Shown here: piece by piece, positions 27,917 to 35,276 of the stretch
How the letters are laid out: the number at the start of each line of letters is the position of its first letter
How positions within the stretch are numbered: position 1 is the stretch's first letter
DNA from: Halopseudomonas sabulinigri
GTDB taxonomy: Bacteria > Pseudomonadota > Gammaproteobacteria > Pseudomonadales > Pseudomonadaceae
DNA length: 64,000 nt
Assembly (NCBI GenBank): GCA_011053055.1
Contig: DRHT01000018.1
Location: 62,001 to 126,000 of the forward strand
Direction of reading: 5' to 3'
The notes under the pieces: model-generated
What the model was told of the DNA's origin: nothing
The model's database searches: none
Seen by the model: the letters and a program-made list of their open reading frames with translations, nothing else
Program-made: the position numbers and the translations under genes

Positions 27917-27925
27917 TAAGGCAGC

Positions 27926-28813
27926 TCAGCCGAAGCTAATGATTTCCTGGTCGGCGACTTCTGCCAGCAGTGGGCTGGCGGCGGCGCGTTCAAAGGCAGC
28001 ATCAATGGCCTTGGCGCGAGCCTGAGTAGTGGGGCGATAGTTGGGGTGAGTGAAGATATACAGTTCTTTCGCCTTGAGCGCTTCAACCACGCGCTCGCCG
28101 ACTATTTCTACCGGCAAGCCGTTATCGATGATTTTTTGCATGTGCGCGGCCATGGCAGCTTGTTGCGCTGTGGCTTCTTTCTTGGCGCCTTCGGTTTTGT
28201 AGTCGCTTTGCTTGTTACGCATAGACAGGTTAATACGTGTTTTAACAAAGGCAGGGCAGAGCACAGAGACCTGAATGTTGTGCGCCTGCAGTTCGGCAAA
28301 CCAGCTTTCTGACATGCCGACGACCGCGACTTTGCTGGCGGTGTAGGCGCCGCCGTAGGGCACGCCGCCCATGCCGGCCATGGAAGCAACGTTAAGCAAC
28401 CAGCCGCCTTCACCGTGTTGTTTGATGTGCGGGACCATGACCTGGGTGCCGTTGATGACACCCATCAGGTTAACGTCCATCACCCAGCGCCATTCATTGT
28501 TGTCGGTCTGTTCGATGCTACCGGTGCCGCCACCCACGCCAGCGTTGTTTACCAGCATGTGAATCTTGCCGAAGCGTGCGATGGTCTGCTCAGCGAGTGC
28601 TTGCCACTGCTCCAGCTTGGTGACGTCCATTTGTGCGGTTATTACCTGGATGCCTGCTTGTTGCAATTCTGTTTCGGCTAGCTTCAATTGATTGGCATCA
28701 ATATCGCCGAGCACCACGTTCATACCTTGTTTGCCCATGGCCATGGCAATGCTGAAACCTATGCCTTCGGCACCGCCGCTGATGACGATGGTCTTACCTG
28801 AAAATTCGCTCAT
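27926..28813 (-). CDS. Short-chain dehydrogenase/reductase
   Basis: 295 residues of the classical SDR family. Cofactor motif GGAEGIG at residues 13-19, NNAG at 89-92, and the catalytic set S144, Y157 and K161 (YTASK). Asp37 after the second strand suggests NAD rather than NADP preference. A C-terminal extension of about 60 residues (from VKTRINLSMRNK) is a feature of alcohol and hydroxysteroid-type members. It lies 165 bp downstream of the DUF2855 gene on the same strand and probably belongs to the TetR-controlled group, oxidising an alcohol to a ketone or the reverse; substrate unknown. Confidence 0.88.
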   Translation of the reverse strand: MSEFSGKTIVISGGAEGIGFSIAMAMGKQGMNVVLGDIDANQLKLAETELQQAGIQVITAQMDVTKLEQWQALAEQTIARFGKIHMLVNNAGVGGGTGSIEQTDNNEWRWVMDVNLMGVINGTQVMVPHIKQHGEGGWLLNVASMAGMGGVPYGGAYTASKVAVVGMSESWFAELQAHNIQVSVLCPAFVKTRINLSMRNKQSDYKTEGAKKEATAQQAAMAAHMQKIIDNGLPVEIVGERVVEALKAKELYIFTHPNYRPTTQARAKAIDAAFERAAASPLLAEVADQEIISFG

Positions 28814-28978
28814 ATTCTGCTCCTTGTTGTTGTCGCCGTTGGCTGCTCGGAGGTGTAATTATTCCGGCTTTTGGCGGTAATTGGAGCCAATGTGCGCCTA
28901 TGCTGCAGTTTGGGTACAGCACTATCTGCATCCATTATTCTGCGGCATAAGCGCTCACAACTTGTTTACGACTATGGT

Positions 28979-30085
28979 TTAGCTGTTTGCGTCTAGGGTG
29001 ATAATCACGCCTTCATCTGCCGCGATGCGACCCTGACAAACATCGGGGTAAATCTCGGCTAACCCGGTGAGGCCATGCAGGGTTTTGACCTTCAACCATT
29101 GGCGGCTCCAACTGGCCGCTTTATGCATGAAGCTCTGGCTTTGCTCGGCAAAGCCTTGGGGGCCCCAGTCTTTCATGCGCTGTTGGATGTGCCCCGGTGC
29201 GAAGAAGAATTCGCGGCGTTCTTGGCTTATGTCTGAGGCCGTTTGAGTTTCATCCCAATGGGTCAGGCCCACGTTGATGCAGTAGTTCAGATTATCGCCC
29301 AGGTGTTTGCTCAGCGCGTTTAGCACGGCGCTATTGCCGGACATATCGACGATCACGCTGGGGATGTCTTTGTTGATATTGCTCAGCTGCTCGTAATCAA
29401 CCACGCCGTCATAGATGTCGAGGCTCTTCACCAGGGCGATGTTGCGCGCGGAGGTCACTGCTACGGTGGCGGGTGCGTCAGGGTCTTTGAACAGCGCATA
29501 ACCAAGGCCAGCACTGGTTTTGCTGGAAGCGCTGAGAATGATCACCTGCTTGGCACCGCGCCAGTCTTTGTCTTTGAGTGCATCCCACAGGCAAAACGAG
29601 GTGATGTGCAGAGGCCACAGCAGCATGCGCTCGGGCTCGGTTTTAGGGTCATAGGTGGGTTCGTGTAGTACTCGGCTGTAGCTGTTGTATCCCGGTGGCA
29701 ACTTTGAGCGGTGCGCGCTGCCGTCAACCAAGCGTTGGGCTGATATGTGCGTGGGTTGCATGATCAACTGCGTGGCCGGGGGGAAGTAGCCGAATAGGCG
29801 TTCGCCGACCGGTACTTGCTCACAGCGGGACTCGGTCACATTGGCAAACCCCCATACGGGAATCACGCCCCACCCTAGGGGTTGCTCACCGACCGGTGGA
29901 AAGAACTGCCAGTAGCCGAGTTTGTCGCCAGCAGCGGCATAGGTGATGTTGTTGGCGGTGAAGGAGAAGCTATCGACGCTGAGGCGAATCTCGCCGTCTG
30001 CCAGGGTTGCGTGTTCCTCCTCGGAGCTGAGCGTAACTAGCCGCTGGGCCATGAAATCGTCTTTACGGACCTGAAATTGCTGCAT
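28979..30085 (-). CDS. DUF2855 family protein (quinone-oxidoreductase-like)
   Basis: 368 residues. The overall plan resembles medium-chain reductases: an N-terminal beta region (DSFSFTANNITYAAAGDKLGYWQFFP) and a later Rossmann part with VIILSASSKTSAGLGYAL near residues 183-200 and IVDMSGNSAVLNAL near 255. This matches the DUF2855 family as I remember it; no member has a defined reaction known to me. AGGGTGA precedes the ATG. It starts 18 bp after the FAD-dependent gene, so the two form an operon under the divergent TetR operators. Confidence 0.78.
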   Translation of the reverse strand: MQQFQVRKDDFMAQRLVTLSSEEEHATLADGEIRLSVDSFSFTANNITYAAAGDKLGYWQFFPPVGEQPLGWGVIPVWGFANVTESRCEQVPVGERLFGYFPPATQLIMQPTHISAQRLVDGSAHRSKLPPGYNSYSRVLHEPTYDPKTEPERMLLWPLHITSFCLWDALKDKDWRGAKQVIILSASSKTSAGLGYALFKDPDAPATVAVTSARNIALVKSLDIYDGVVDYEQLSNINKDIPSVIVDMSGNSAVLNALSKHLGDNLNYCINVGLTHWDETQTASDISQERREFFFAPGHIQQRMKDWGPQGFAEQSQSFMHKAASWSRQWLKVKTLHGLTGLAEIYPDVCQGRIAADEGVIITLDANS

Positions 30086-30103
30086 GGTGTCACCCTGTTT
30101 CGG

Positions 30104-31501
30104 TTAGTTGATTTCGGCGAGAAAGCGCTGAAGTTTCATCATTGCGGGAGCGGCGTTGTCGCGCATGCGAGTCAGAATAGCCTGTTTTGCCTCGTCGTCC
30201 TTGGCGGCACCTTTCACTAGTTTGCCCATACCGTCGAGACGATTCGCGAGGAGCCAGTTGCGTAGGTCTTCAATTTGTGACCATTGCTGCTGGTTCATCA
30301 TTAACGCGGCGACCATGCGAATCCAGTCGGTATCGTGGTTAGGCAATGGCACTACGGAGCAGATGCGGTTCTTCTCAGCCTCGTCGCTGTATTTGGCTTC
30401 CACGTGGGCGATAAAGGCGGCGCTGAATACTGGTTGATAAGAACGGACTGTCTGGGGTGTGATCAGATCGCCCTGGAACACTTTCTTGATTGCCAAGTTA
30501 GTAATCGCGCTGGCAGAGCAATCGATGTGCAGGTTTTTGCCAGAGGTTGGGATGCTGCCTTGTTCAAGCAGGATTTGATCCGCTTGCAGATGCAGGACGC
30601 GGCCTTTACGTACCACGTTTTTGATGCGCCGCAGCTCCTCAAGCTCCAGTTGGCTGATGGTCGCGCCGTGGAACATGCTTGGCTTTACGTTCTTGTCTAT
30701 GCGCAGCAGCACGCCAGCGTTCTCGAGATTTTCGAATAGCTCAGGCACGGACTCTGCTTGGGCAATGGCTTCAAACTGGGACGCCAGTGAGCCTATGGTG
30801 CTGCTAAAGAAAGCTTCGGAGGGCTGGGTGTTGCGACGGTCCAGCAGCCAGGCGTCGCGGGATACGATCCAGCAGATACGGTCCGGGTCTACTTTGTTTT
30901 CCAGCAACCATAAGCAGGCGTCTGTTCCCGTCTTGCCGCCGCCGATGACCACGTAGTTATCCGCCGCCTGTTTGACCTTGGGCAGATCATTGAGCGGCAT
31001 GAATTGCACGCCCGAATCAATTTTGAAACTCGGGGTATGGGTGGCCGGAACGCTGGTTTTCAGATAAGTGGCATCAACAGTTTTTCGGGTCTTGGCGCGA
31101 AAGTGTTGCCCGGTCAAGGAATGCTCAAACACTCCATCGCCAAGATAGTTGCACATAGGGAAGTATTGCACGCGGCCGGTCGGTAAAAACTGCTGGCGCA
31201 TGACCTGATCAAAGTAGGCCAGCACTTCGGCGCCAGATGCCAGATCGCTCAAGCCTTTATTGAGGCCTACTTCGTCCGTATGGCCCTTGCTTAATTCACG
31301 TGAGCTCACGCCGTAAAAGGCTGATGGCTGATGCAGGGTGACGAAGGGATAGGCCACGTTCCAGTGTCCACCCGGTTGTTGATGTTGATCGACGATGATA
31401 ACGCTGGCGTCCGATTCGGTCAGCAGAGTATCTGCGAAGGCCATGCCTACCGCGCCGCTACCTACAATCAAATAATCCGCTTCGAGTTGTTGTTCGCTCA
31501 T
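30104..31501 (-). CDS. FAD/NAD(P)-binding monooxygenase-like protein
   Basis: 465 residues. The N-terminal FAD site DYLIVGSGAVGMAFAD (residues about 9-24) ends in an acidic strand (IIVDQHQQPGGHW); the PGGHWN stretch is common in flavin monooxygenases. A second dinucleotide site YVVIGGGKTGTDACLWLL lies near residues 184-201. The Baeyer-Villiger fingerprint FxGxxxHxxxW is not found, so it is not a classical BVMO. First gene of the minus-strand group, transcribed away from the TetR gene; the two palindromic operators lie just upstream of it. Likely oxidises a small organic compound; substrate unknown. Confidence 0.8.
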   Translation of the reverse strand: MSEQQLEADYLIVGSGAVGMAFADTLLTESDASVIIVDQHQQPGGHWNVAYPFVTLHQPSAFYGVSSRELSKGHTDEVGLNKGLSDLASGAEVLAYFDQVMRQQFLPTGRVQYFPMCNYLGDGVFEHSLTGQHFRAKTRKTVDATYLKTSVPATHTPSFKIDSGVQFMPLNDLPKVKQAADNYVVIGGGKTGTDACLWLLENKVDPDRICWIVSRDAWLLDRRNTQPSEAFFSSTIGSLASQFEAIAQAESVPELFENLENAGVLLRIDKNVKPSMFHGATISQLELEELRRIKNVVRKGRVLHLQADQILLEQGSIPTSGKNLHIDCSASAITNLAIKKVFQGDLITPQTVRSYQPVFSAAFIAHVEAKYSDEAEKNRICSVVPLPNHDTDWIRMVAALMMNQQQWSQIEDLRNWLLANRLDGMGKLVKGAAKDDEAKQAILTRMRDNAAPAMMKLQRFLAEIN

Positions 31502-31547
31502 GGGGTGCGCTCCTGATTCTTGTCTGTTCTATTGATCGAAAAGTCGC

Positions 31548-31562
31548 CATAACAGCGTTATG
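31548..31562. promoter_or_regulatory. TetR operator 1
   Basis: CATAACAGCGTTATG, a palindrome with half-sites ATAAC and GTTAT around 3 bp. It lies in the divergent spacer 47 bp from the monooxygenase-like start. Confidence 0.72.
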
Positions 31563-31574
31563 TTGAGTCGATAT

Positions 31575-31589
31575 TATAACGATGTTATG
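31575..31589. promoter_or_regulatory. TetR operator 2
   Basis: TATAACGATGTTATG, with the same ATAAC-N3-GTTAT palindrome as operator 1, centre to centre 27 bp. It lies 22 bp before the TetR start codon and covers an alternative upstream ATG (31582), which argues for the downstream start. Confidence 0.72.
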
Positions 31590-31611
31590 CAAAGTCAAGT
31601 ACAATCACGCA

Positions 31612-32196
31612 ATGAATGAATCCAAGAGCAATATTCTTAAAGCCGCATCTGAGCTTTTTCTCGAAGGCGGCACCGCTGCGCTTAGTGTTAGGGCCATCGC
31701 CGCTCGCGCGGGTATTTCGACCATTGGTATTTACAGTCACTTCCAGGGCAAGCAAGGCATTCTGGATGCGCTTTACGTTGAAGGGTTTACTGCCGTAATT
31801 ACGGCGTTGGCGGTAGATGAGATGGCGAGTGACCCGCGTGAGCGAGTGTTGCTTTCCTCGCGGCGATATCTGGATACAGCGGAAATTTACGAGCCGCATT
31901 ACGGGTTGATTTTTGGCAAGCTGGATGACAGCTATCAGCCGTCCGATGAGGCGCGTGCAGTGGCTGCTGCTGGTTTTGTGAGATTAACCGAATTGGTAGG
32001 TAACTTGCTAAGCGCGGATGCCGCAGCCAGCGAAAAGCGCGACGCCGCGTTGCAGGTGTGGGCTTTGATTCATGGCTTTGTAGGTTTGAAGAATCATGCT
32101 GTGGCGGAACTGGTCGATATGCGCTGCTGGAAGGAACGTGCCATGGAGGCATTGGTGATACTGGTGGATGGAATCATCGGTCGAGCAGAGCAGTAG
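31612..32196 (+). CDS. TetR/AcrR family regulator
   Basis: 194 residues. The N-terminal helix-turn-helix (residues about 10-50) is clear: NILKAASELFLEGG, LSVRAIAARAGISTIGIYSHF and GKQGILDALYVEGF. The C-terminal ligand domain is of the type seen in tetR_C_33-like proteins (VWALIHGFVGLKN). The ATG at 31612 is preferred over one 30 bp upstream because the latter lies inside operator 2; no strong ribosome site is seen for either. It is divergent from the FAD/DUF2855/SDR genes and is expected to repress both itself and them until an inducer binds. Confidence 0.9.
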   Translation: MNESKSNILKAASELFLEGGTAALSVRAIAARAGISTIGIYSHFQGKQGILDALYVEGFTAVITALAVDEMASDPRERVLLSSRRYLDTAEIYEPHYGLIFGKLDDSYQPSDEARAVAAAGFVRLTELVGNLLSADAAASEKRDAALQVWALIHGFVGLKNHAVAELVDMRCWKERAMEALVILVDGIIGRAEQ

Positions 32197-32258
32197 GGGA
32201 GCGTTAGTTAAGTGTTTATTTGCTGAAAAAGGCTAGCGGGCATTTAACGGCCATCCAA

Positions 32259-32296
32259 TAAAAACCCCCGCCTGCCGTAATGGGCAGGCGGGGGTT
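32259..32296 (-). terminator. Very strong intrinsic terminator
   Basis: AACCCCCGCCTGCC and GGCAGGCGGGGGTT form a 14-bp perfect stem around a 6-nt loop (32277-32282); on the minus strand it is followed by TTTTTATT. It ends the small secreted-protein gene and may also stop the TetR transcript. Confidence 0.92.
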
Positions 32297-32308
32297 AGTT
32301 ACAGCGAA

Positions 32309-32608
32309 TTACTCAGCGGTGGCGCCACCACCGTTGACGCCGTCTGGGCCGTCAACTGTTGAGTCGGGGCGCTTGTTTGCGCTGCCCATTTCATCGCTGC
32401 CCACGGTACCGGCTTCTACTTCATCGCCTTGGCTGCGTTGGGTAGGAAGAGTTTCGATAGTCTTGTCTTCGCCTTCTTGTCCTTGGTTCACAGCACCCTC
32501 ATGGGTTTTCATGTGCTCATCGCCGTGGTTGTCAGCGGAAGCGGGCATGGCGCCCATCAGAGCTACAGAAAAAAGGGCAGTGCTTAACAGTTTCATATGG
32601 GTGTTCAT
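32309..32608 (-). CDS. Small secreted acidic protein of unknown function
   Basis: 99 residues from the ATG at 32608, which has AAGGAG 7 nt upstream. A signal peptide covers about residues 5-25 (MKLLSTALFSVALMGAMPASA). The mature part of about 75 residues is strongly acidic and low in hydrophobics, with a DNHGDEHMKTHEG segment and a Gly-rich, Asp-rich end (DSTVDGPDGVNGGG). It is probably disordered and periplasmic. No family recognised. The histidine/acidic N-terminal part might bind metal ions (inference). It is monocistronic with an unusually strong terminator, which suggests high expression. Confidence 0.68.
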   Translation of the reverse strand: MNTHMKLLSTALFSVALMGAMPASADNHGDEHMKTHEGAVNQGQEGEDKTIETLPTQRSQGDEVEAGTVGSDEMGSANKRPDSTVDGPDGVNGGGATAE

Positions 32609-32932
32609 ATGTAATCTCCTTGTAAGGTACATATAAATAGAGCCGCGGCAACGCATCAAAGTTCATTAAAAATGCTTTATGCGACTGGCACCCTTAGGCC
32701 AAATGTTGCTATTGGTACGAGCTTCGAGAAGCTGAAATGCTTGCTTAGCTGCTCTGGAGCAACGTTTTTGATATAAATATGCCAGTGTTGGGTCGGCGTA
32801 AAAAAAGCGCAATAAATCTGTATTTTTTTTGAGTTTGCATTTTTTTAGTGCAAAAATTAGCTTCTTTAATAGAAGCTATATCTGCAAGGCCTTTGCCATG
32901 CTCCCTTTTCATTTGATAGAGGCAGGACCACA

Positions 32933-33904
32933 GTGAAAAACCGTATAACAGAACTTTTTGGCATTCAGCACCCAATTATTCAGGGTGGCATGCACTTTGT
33001 TGGCTTCGCTGAGCTAGCCGCCGCTGTCTCCAATGCAGGTGGTCTGGGTACTATTACTGGATTGACCCAGCGCACCCCGGCCGACCTGGCTAATGAAATT
33101 GCCAAGTGTCGAGAGCTTACCGATAAGCCTTTTGCGGTCAATCTGACCTTTCTGCCTACGGTCAAGTCACCAGACTATCCTGGTTATATCGAAGCGATCA
33201 TTAAGGGCGGCGTAAAAATTGTAGAGACTGCTGGCCGCAGCCCGCAAGAATATATGCCCGCTTTGAAAGAGGCCGGTATCAAGGTCATTCATAAATGTAC
33301 TTCATTACGTCACGCACTCAAGGCGCAGTCGATTGGCTGTGATGCCGTATCAGTTGACGGTTTCGAATGCGGTGGCCATCCTGGCGAAGACGATATCCCC
33401 AACATGATTTTGCTGCCGCGTGCGGCGGACGAGCTGGAGATCCCCTTTGTAGCCTCGGGCGGTATGGCTGATGGGCGTTCTCTGGTCGCGGCGCTGGCGC
33501 TGGGTGCGGAAGGCATGAACATGGGCACGCGCTTTATTGCCACTCAGGAAGCGCCAGTGCATGAGAATGTGAAGCAGGCGATCGTTGCAGCCTCTGAGTT
33601 GGATACCCGTTTGGTCATGCGTCCGCTGCGTAACACTGAGCGTGTGCTGAACAACTCAGCCGTTGAGCGCATCCTCGAAAAAGAAGCACGTCTGGGCAAG
33701 GATTTGACCTTCAATGACATTATCGACGAAGTGGCCGGCGTTTATCCGCGGATCATGAAAGACGGCGAGATGGAGCTGGGTGCCTGGTCCTGCGGTATGG
33801 TCGCAGGTCTGATTCATGACGTACCGACTTGCCAGCAATTGATCGACAATATCATGGCCGAAGCCGAGCAGATTATCCGCAAGCGTCTAGCCTCCATGTT
33901 GTAA
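32933..33904 (+). CDS. Nitronate monooxygenase family protein
   Basis: 323 residues, FMN-dependent TIM barrel of the 2-nitropropane dioxygenase/NMO family, which oxidises alkyl nitronates to carbonyl compounds and nitrite. Landmarks: GIQHPIIQGGMHFVGFAELA at the start, VDGFECGGHPGEDD near residue 140 (catalytic-region His-Pro), FVASGGMADGRSLVAALALGAEGMNMGTRF near 175-205 (phosphate-binding glycines). The start is GTG at 32933, after AGGCAGG. Members with this sequence type also include enoyl reductase-like and alkane-degradation proteins, so the true substrate is open. Followed by a hairpin and the HxlR regulator gene. Confidence 0.85.
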   Translation: MKNRITELFGIQHPIIQGGMHFVGFAELAAAVSNAGGLGTITGLTQRTPADLANEIAKCRELTDKPFAVNLTFLPTVKSPDYPGYIEAIIKGGVKIVETAGRSPQEYMPALKEAGIKVIHKCTSLRHALKAQSIGCDAVSVDGFECGGHPGEDDIPNMILLPRAADELEIPFVASGGMADGRSLVAALALGAEGMNMGTRFIATQEAPVHENVKQAIVAASELDTRLVMRPLRNTERVLNNSAVERILEKEARLGKDLTFNDIIDEVAGVYPRIMKDGEMELGAWSCGMVAGLIHDVPTCQQLIDNIMAEAEQIIRKRLASML

Positions 33905-33915
33905 TTGTGTGCTGA

Positions 33916-33937
33916 GGCATCCCGCGTACGGGATGCC
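33916..33937 (+). terminator. Hairpin between nitronate monooxygenase and HxlR genes
   Basis: GGCATCCCG, loop CGTA, CGGGATGCC: a 9-bp perfect stem followed by TTGTTGG, a weak T tract. It is possibly a partial terminator, placed just before the HxlR ribosome site. Confidence 0.55.
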
Positions 33938-33954
33938 TTGTTGGAGAGCATTGC

Positions 33955-34431
33955 ATGTCTCGAACACCGCTAAACCACATGGACTGTAGCGTGGCCCAAA
34001 CGCTGGATATCGTCGGCGAGTGGTGGTCCCTGTTGATTTTGCGTAATGCCTTTCATGGCATGCGCACCTTTGATGCTTTTCAAAAACAGCTGGATATTTC
34101 CAGCAGCGTACTCAGCGCCCGGCTGAAAAAACTGACCGAGGCCGGGGTGCTGATAAAAGTCCCCTGCAGTGATGACAAGCGCTCTTTTGAATACCGCCTT
34201 ACGCCCGCGGGCATGGACCTGTATCCAGTGCTCATCGGGTTAATGCAATGGGGCGAGAAATGGCGCCCTAACACTCGCGGACAACGCATGGTCTTGCTAG
34301 AAAAGGCCACCGGTAAACCTTTGCAGGGTGTTGAAGTGCTTTCTGCCGATGGTCGGCCGCTCAAGGCGTGGCAAGTGCAGCCCGTGGCCGGACCTGGCGC
34401 GGATGAGCACGTTCATGAGTTAATTGGCTGA
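33955..34431 (+). CDS. HxlR family transcriptional regulator
   Basis: 158 residues. The winged helix-turn-helix covers residues about 8-105 and carries the family pattern CSVAQTLDIVGEWWSLLILRNAFHGMRTFDAFQ and LSARLKKLTEAGVLIK; cysteine 11 occupies the place used for redox or electrophile sensing in several HxlR proteins (HypR, QorR). A 45-residue tail follows. It overlaps the next gene's proposed start by 8 bp. A regulator of the upstream nitronate monooxygenase gene is the simplest reading, but no operator was identified. Confidence 0.87.
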   Translation: MSRTPLNHMDCSVAQTLDIVGEWWSLLILRNAFHGMRTFDAFQKQLDISSSVLSARLKKLTEAGVLIKVPCSDDKRSFEYRLTPAGMDLYPVLIGLMQWGEKWRPNTRGQRMVLLEKATGKPLQGVEVLSADGRPLKAWQVQPVAGPGADEHVHELIG

Positions 34432-35173
34432 GGTGCTAACCACTCCGACGCTGCTTCTTTGTCAGTACCCTCCCGAGATGGCGCTTGAGCCGGCCGGTGG
34501 CTGGACGCTGCCAAACCCCAACGATCAGCAGCGTCTACAGCAATATTCCAGCGTTGCTGCCAGAACTCAGTTCGCGCTCAGTCGTTTGCTGTTGGCGCAA
34601 GCTATGCCCTTTCTAGTGGATGAAGCTGACCCTGATTGGGTGCTAACCGCCCGCAGCGGCGGTCAGCCAGTATTACGGCACTTAAATAGTACTGAAGTAC
34701 CGCTCAGCATTAGCCATACACCGGGCTTGGTCGCTATTGCTTTGGCGCCGACCAACACCTTGGTGGGTGTTGATGTAGAGTCATGGACGCGGCCTTTGCG
34801 GCTGACGCGTTTGCTGGATGCCAGCATGAGTGCACAGGATGCCGCCTGGATTAAGCGCCAGGCATTGCCAGCGCGTGGCTTCATCCAGCACTGGACACTC
34901 AAAGAGGCTTGTCTCAAGTGCTTGGGCAAGGGTATCGCGGCCGATCTGCTGGCGCTTTCTTTCAATTTGACTGAGGAACGTATCGCTCTGCGATCTTCGC
35001 CTTACAGCGATAGAAAATATTGGTACTTCGAGCAGCTTTCATTGTTGCCGGACTATTGCATCTCGCTGGCTTATGCAGCGCAGCACGCCGTTAATGCCAG
35101 TTGGCAGGAGCGGCTTTTTGCACCGATGCTGCAACTGTCAGGCTATCGGCTGCGGATGCTGCAATACAGCTGA
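34424..35173 (+). CDS. 4'-phosphopantetheinyl transferase, Sfp/PcpS type
   Basis: About 249 residues. The enzyme moves the phosphopantetheine arm of CoA onto acyl or peptidyl carrier proteins. The two Sfp motifs are present: LVGVDVESWTRPL (Mg-binding Asp/Glu, residues about 113-125) and the WTLKEACLKCLGKG block near 158-171 with the catalytic Lys-Glu-Ala. Length fits the Pseudomonas PcpS group, which serves both fatty acid and secondary carrier proteins. The start is uncertain: TTG at 34424 overlaps the hxlR-like gene by 8 bp, and a GTG at 34433 is equally possible. No carrier-protein gene is in the window. Confidence 0.85.
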   Translation: MAEVLTTPTLLLCQYPPEMALEPAGGWTLPNPNDQQRLQQYSSVAARTQFALSRLLLAQAMPFLVDEADPDWVLTARSGGQPVLRHLNSTEVPLSISHTPGLVAIALAPTNTLVGVDVESWTRPLRLTRLLDASMSAQDAAWIKRQALPARGFIQHWTLKEACLKCLGKGIAADLLALSFNLTEERIALRSSPYSDRKYWYFEQLSLLPDYCISLAYAAQHAVNASWQERLFAPMLQLSGYRLRMLQYS

Positions 35174-35276
35174 GATGCCTAGATTGGTGGGCATTGATGG
35201 CCCCAATCCGGGCTCGCTGCGCTATTATCCCCAAGCGGGGGCGAGGTATTCGCCTACCGACTCCTGAATTCGTCAT

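Noticed and set aside
27737..27925. Manganese-sensing yybP-ykoY riboswitch ahead of terC
   Set aside because: The expected conserved bulge sequences are not present; only unrelated GC hairpins are seen.
20027..28900. tRNA-Ser as an integration site with a direct repeat of its 3' end
   Set aside because: No second copy of the tRNA 3' segment and no integrase gene was found in the window, so an integrative island is only suggested by location and composition.
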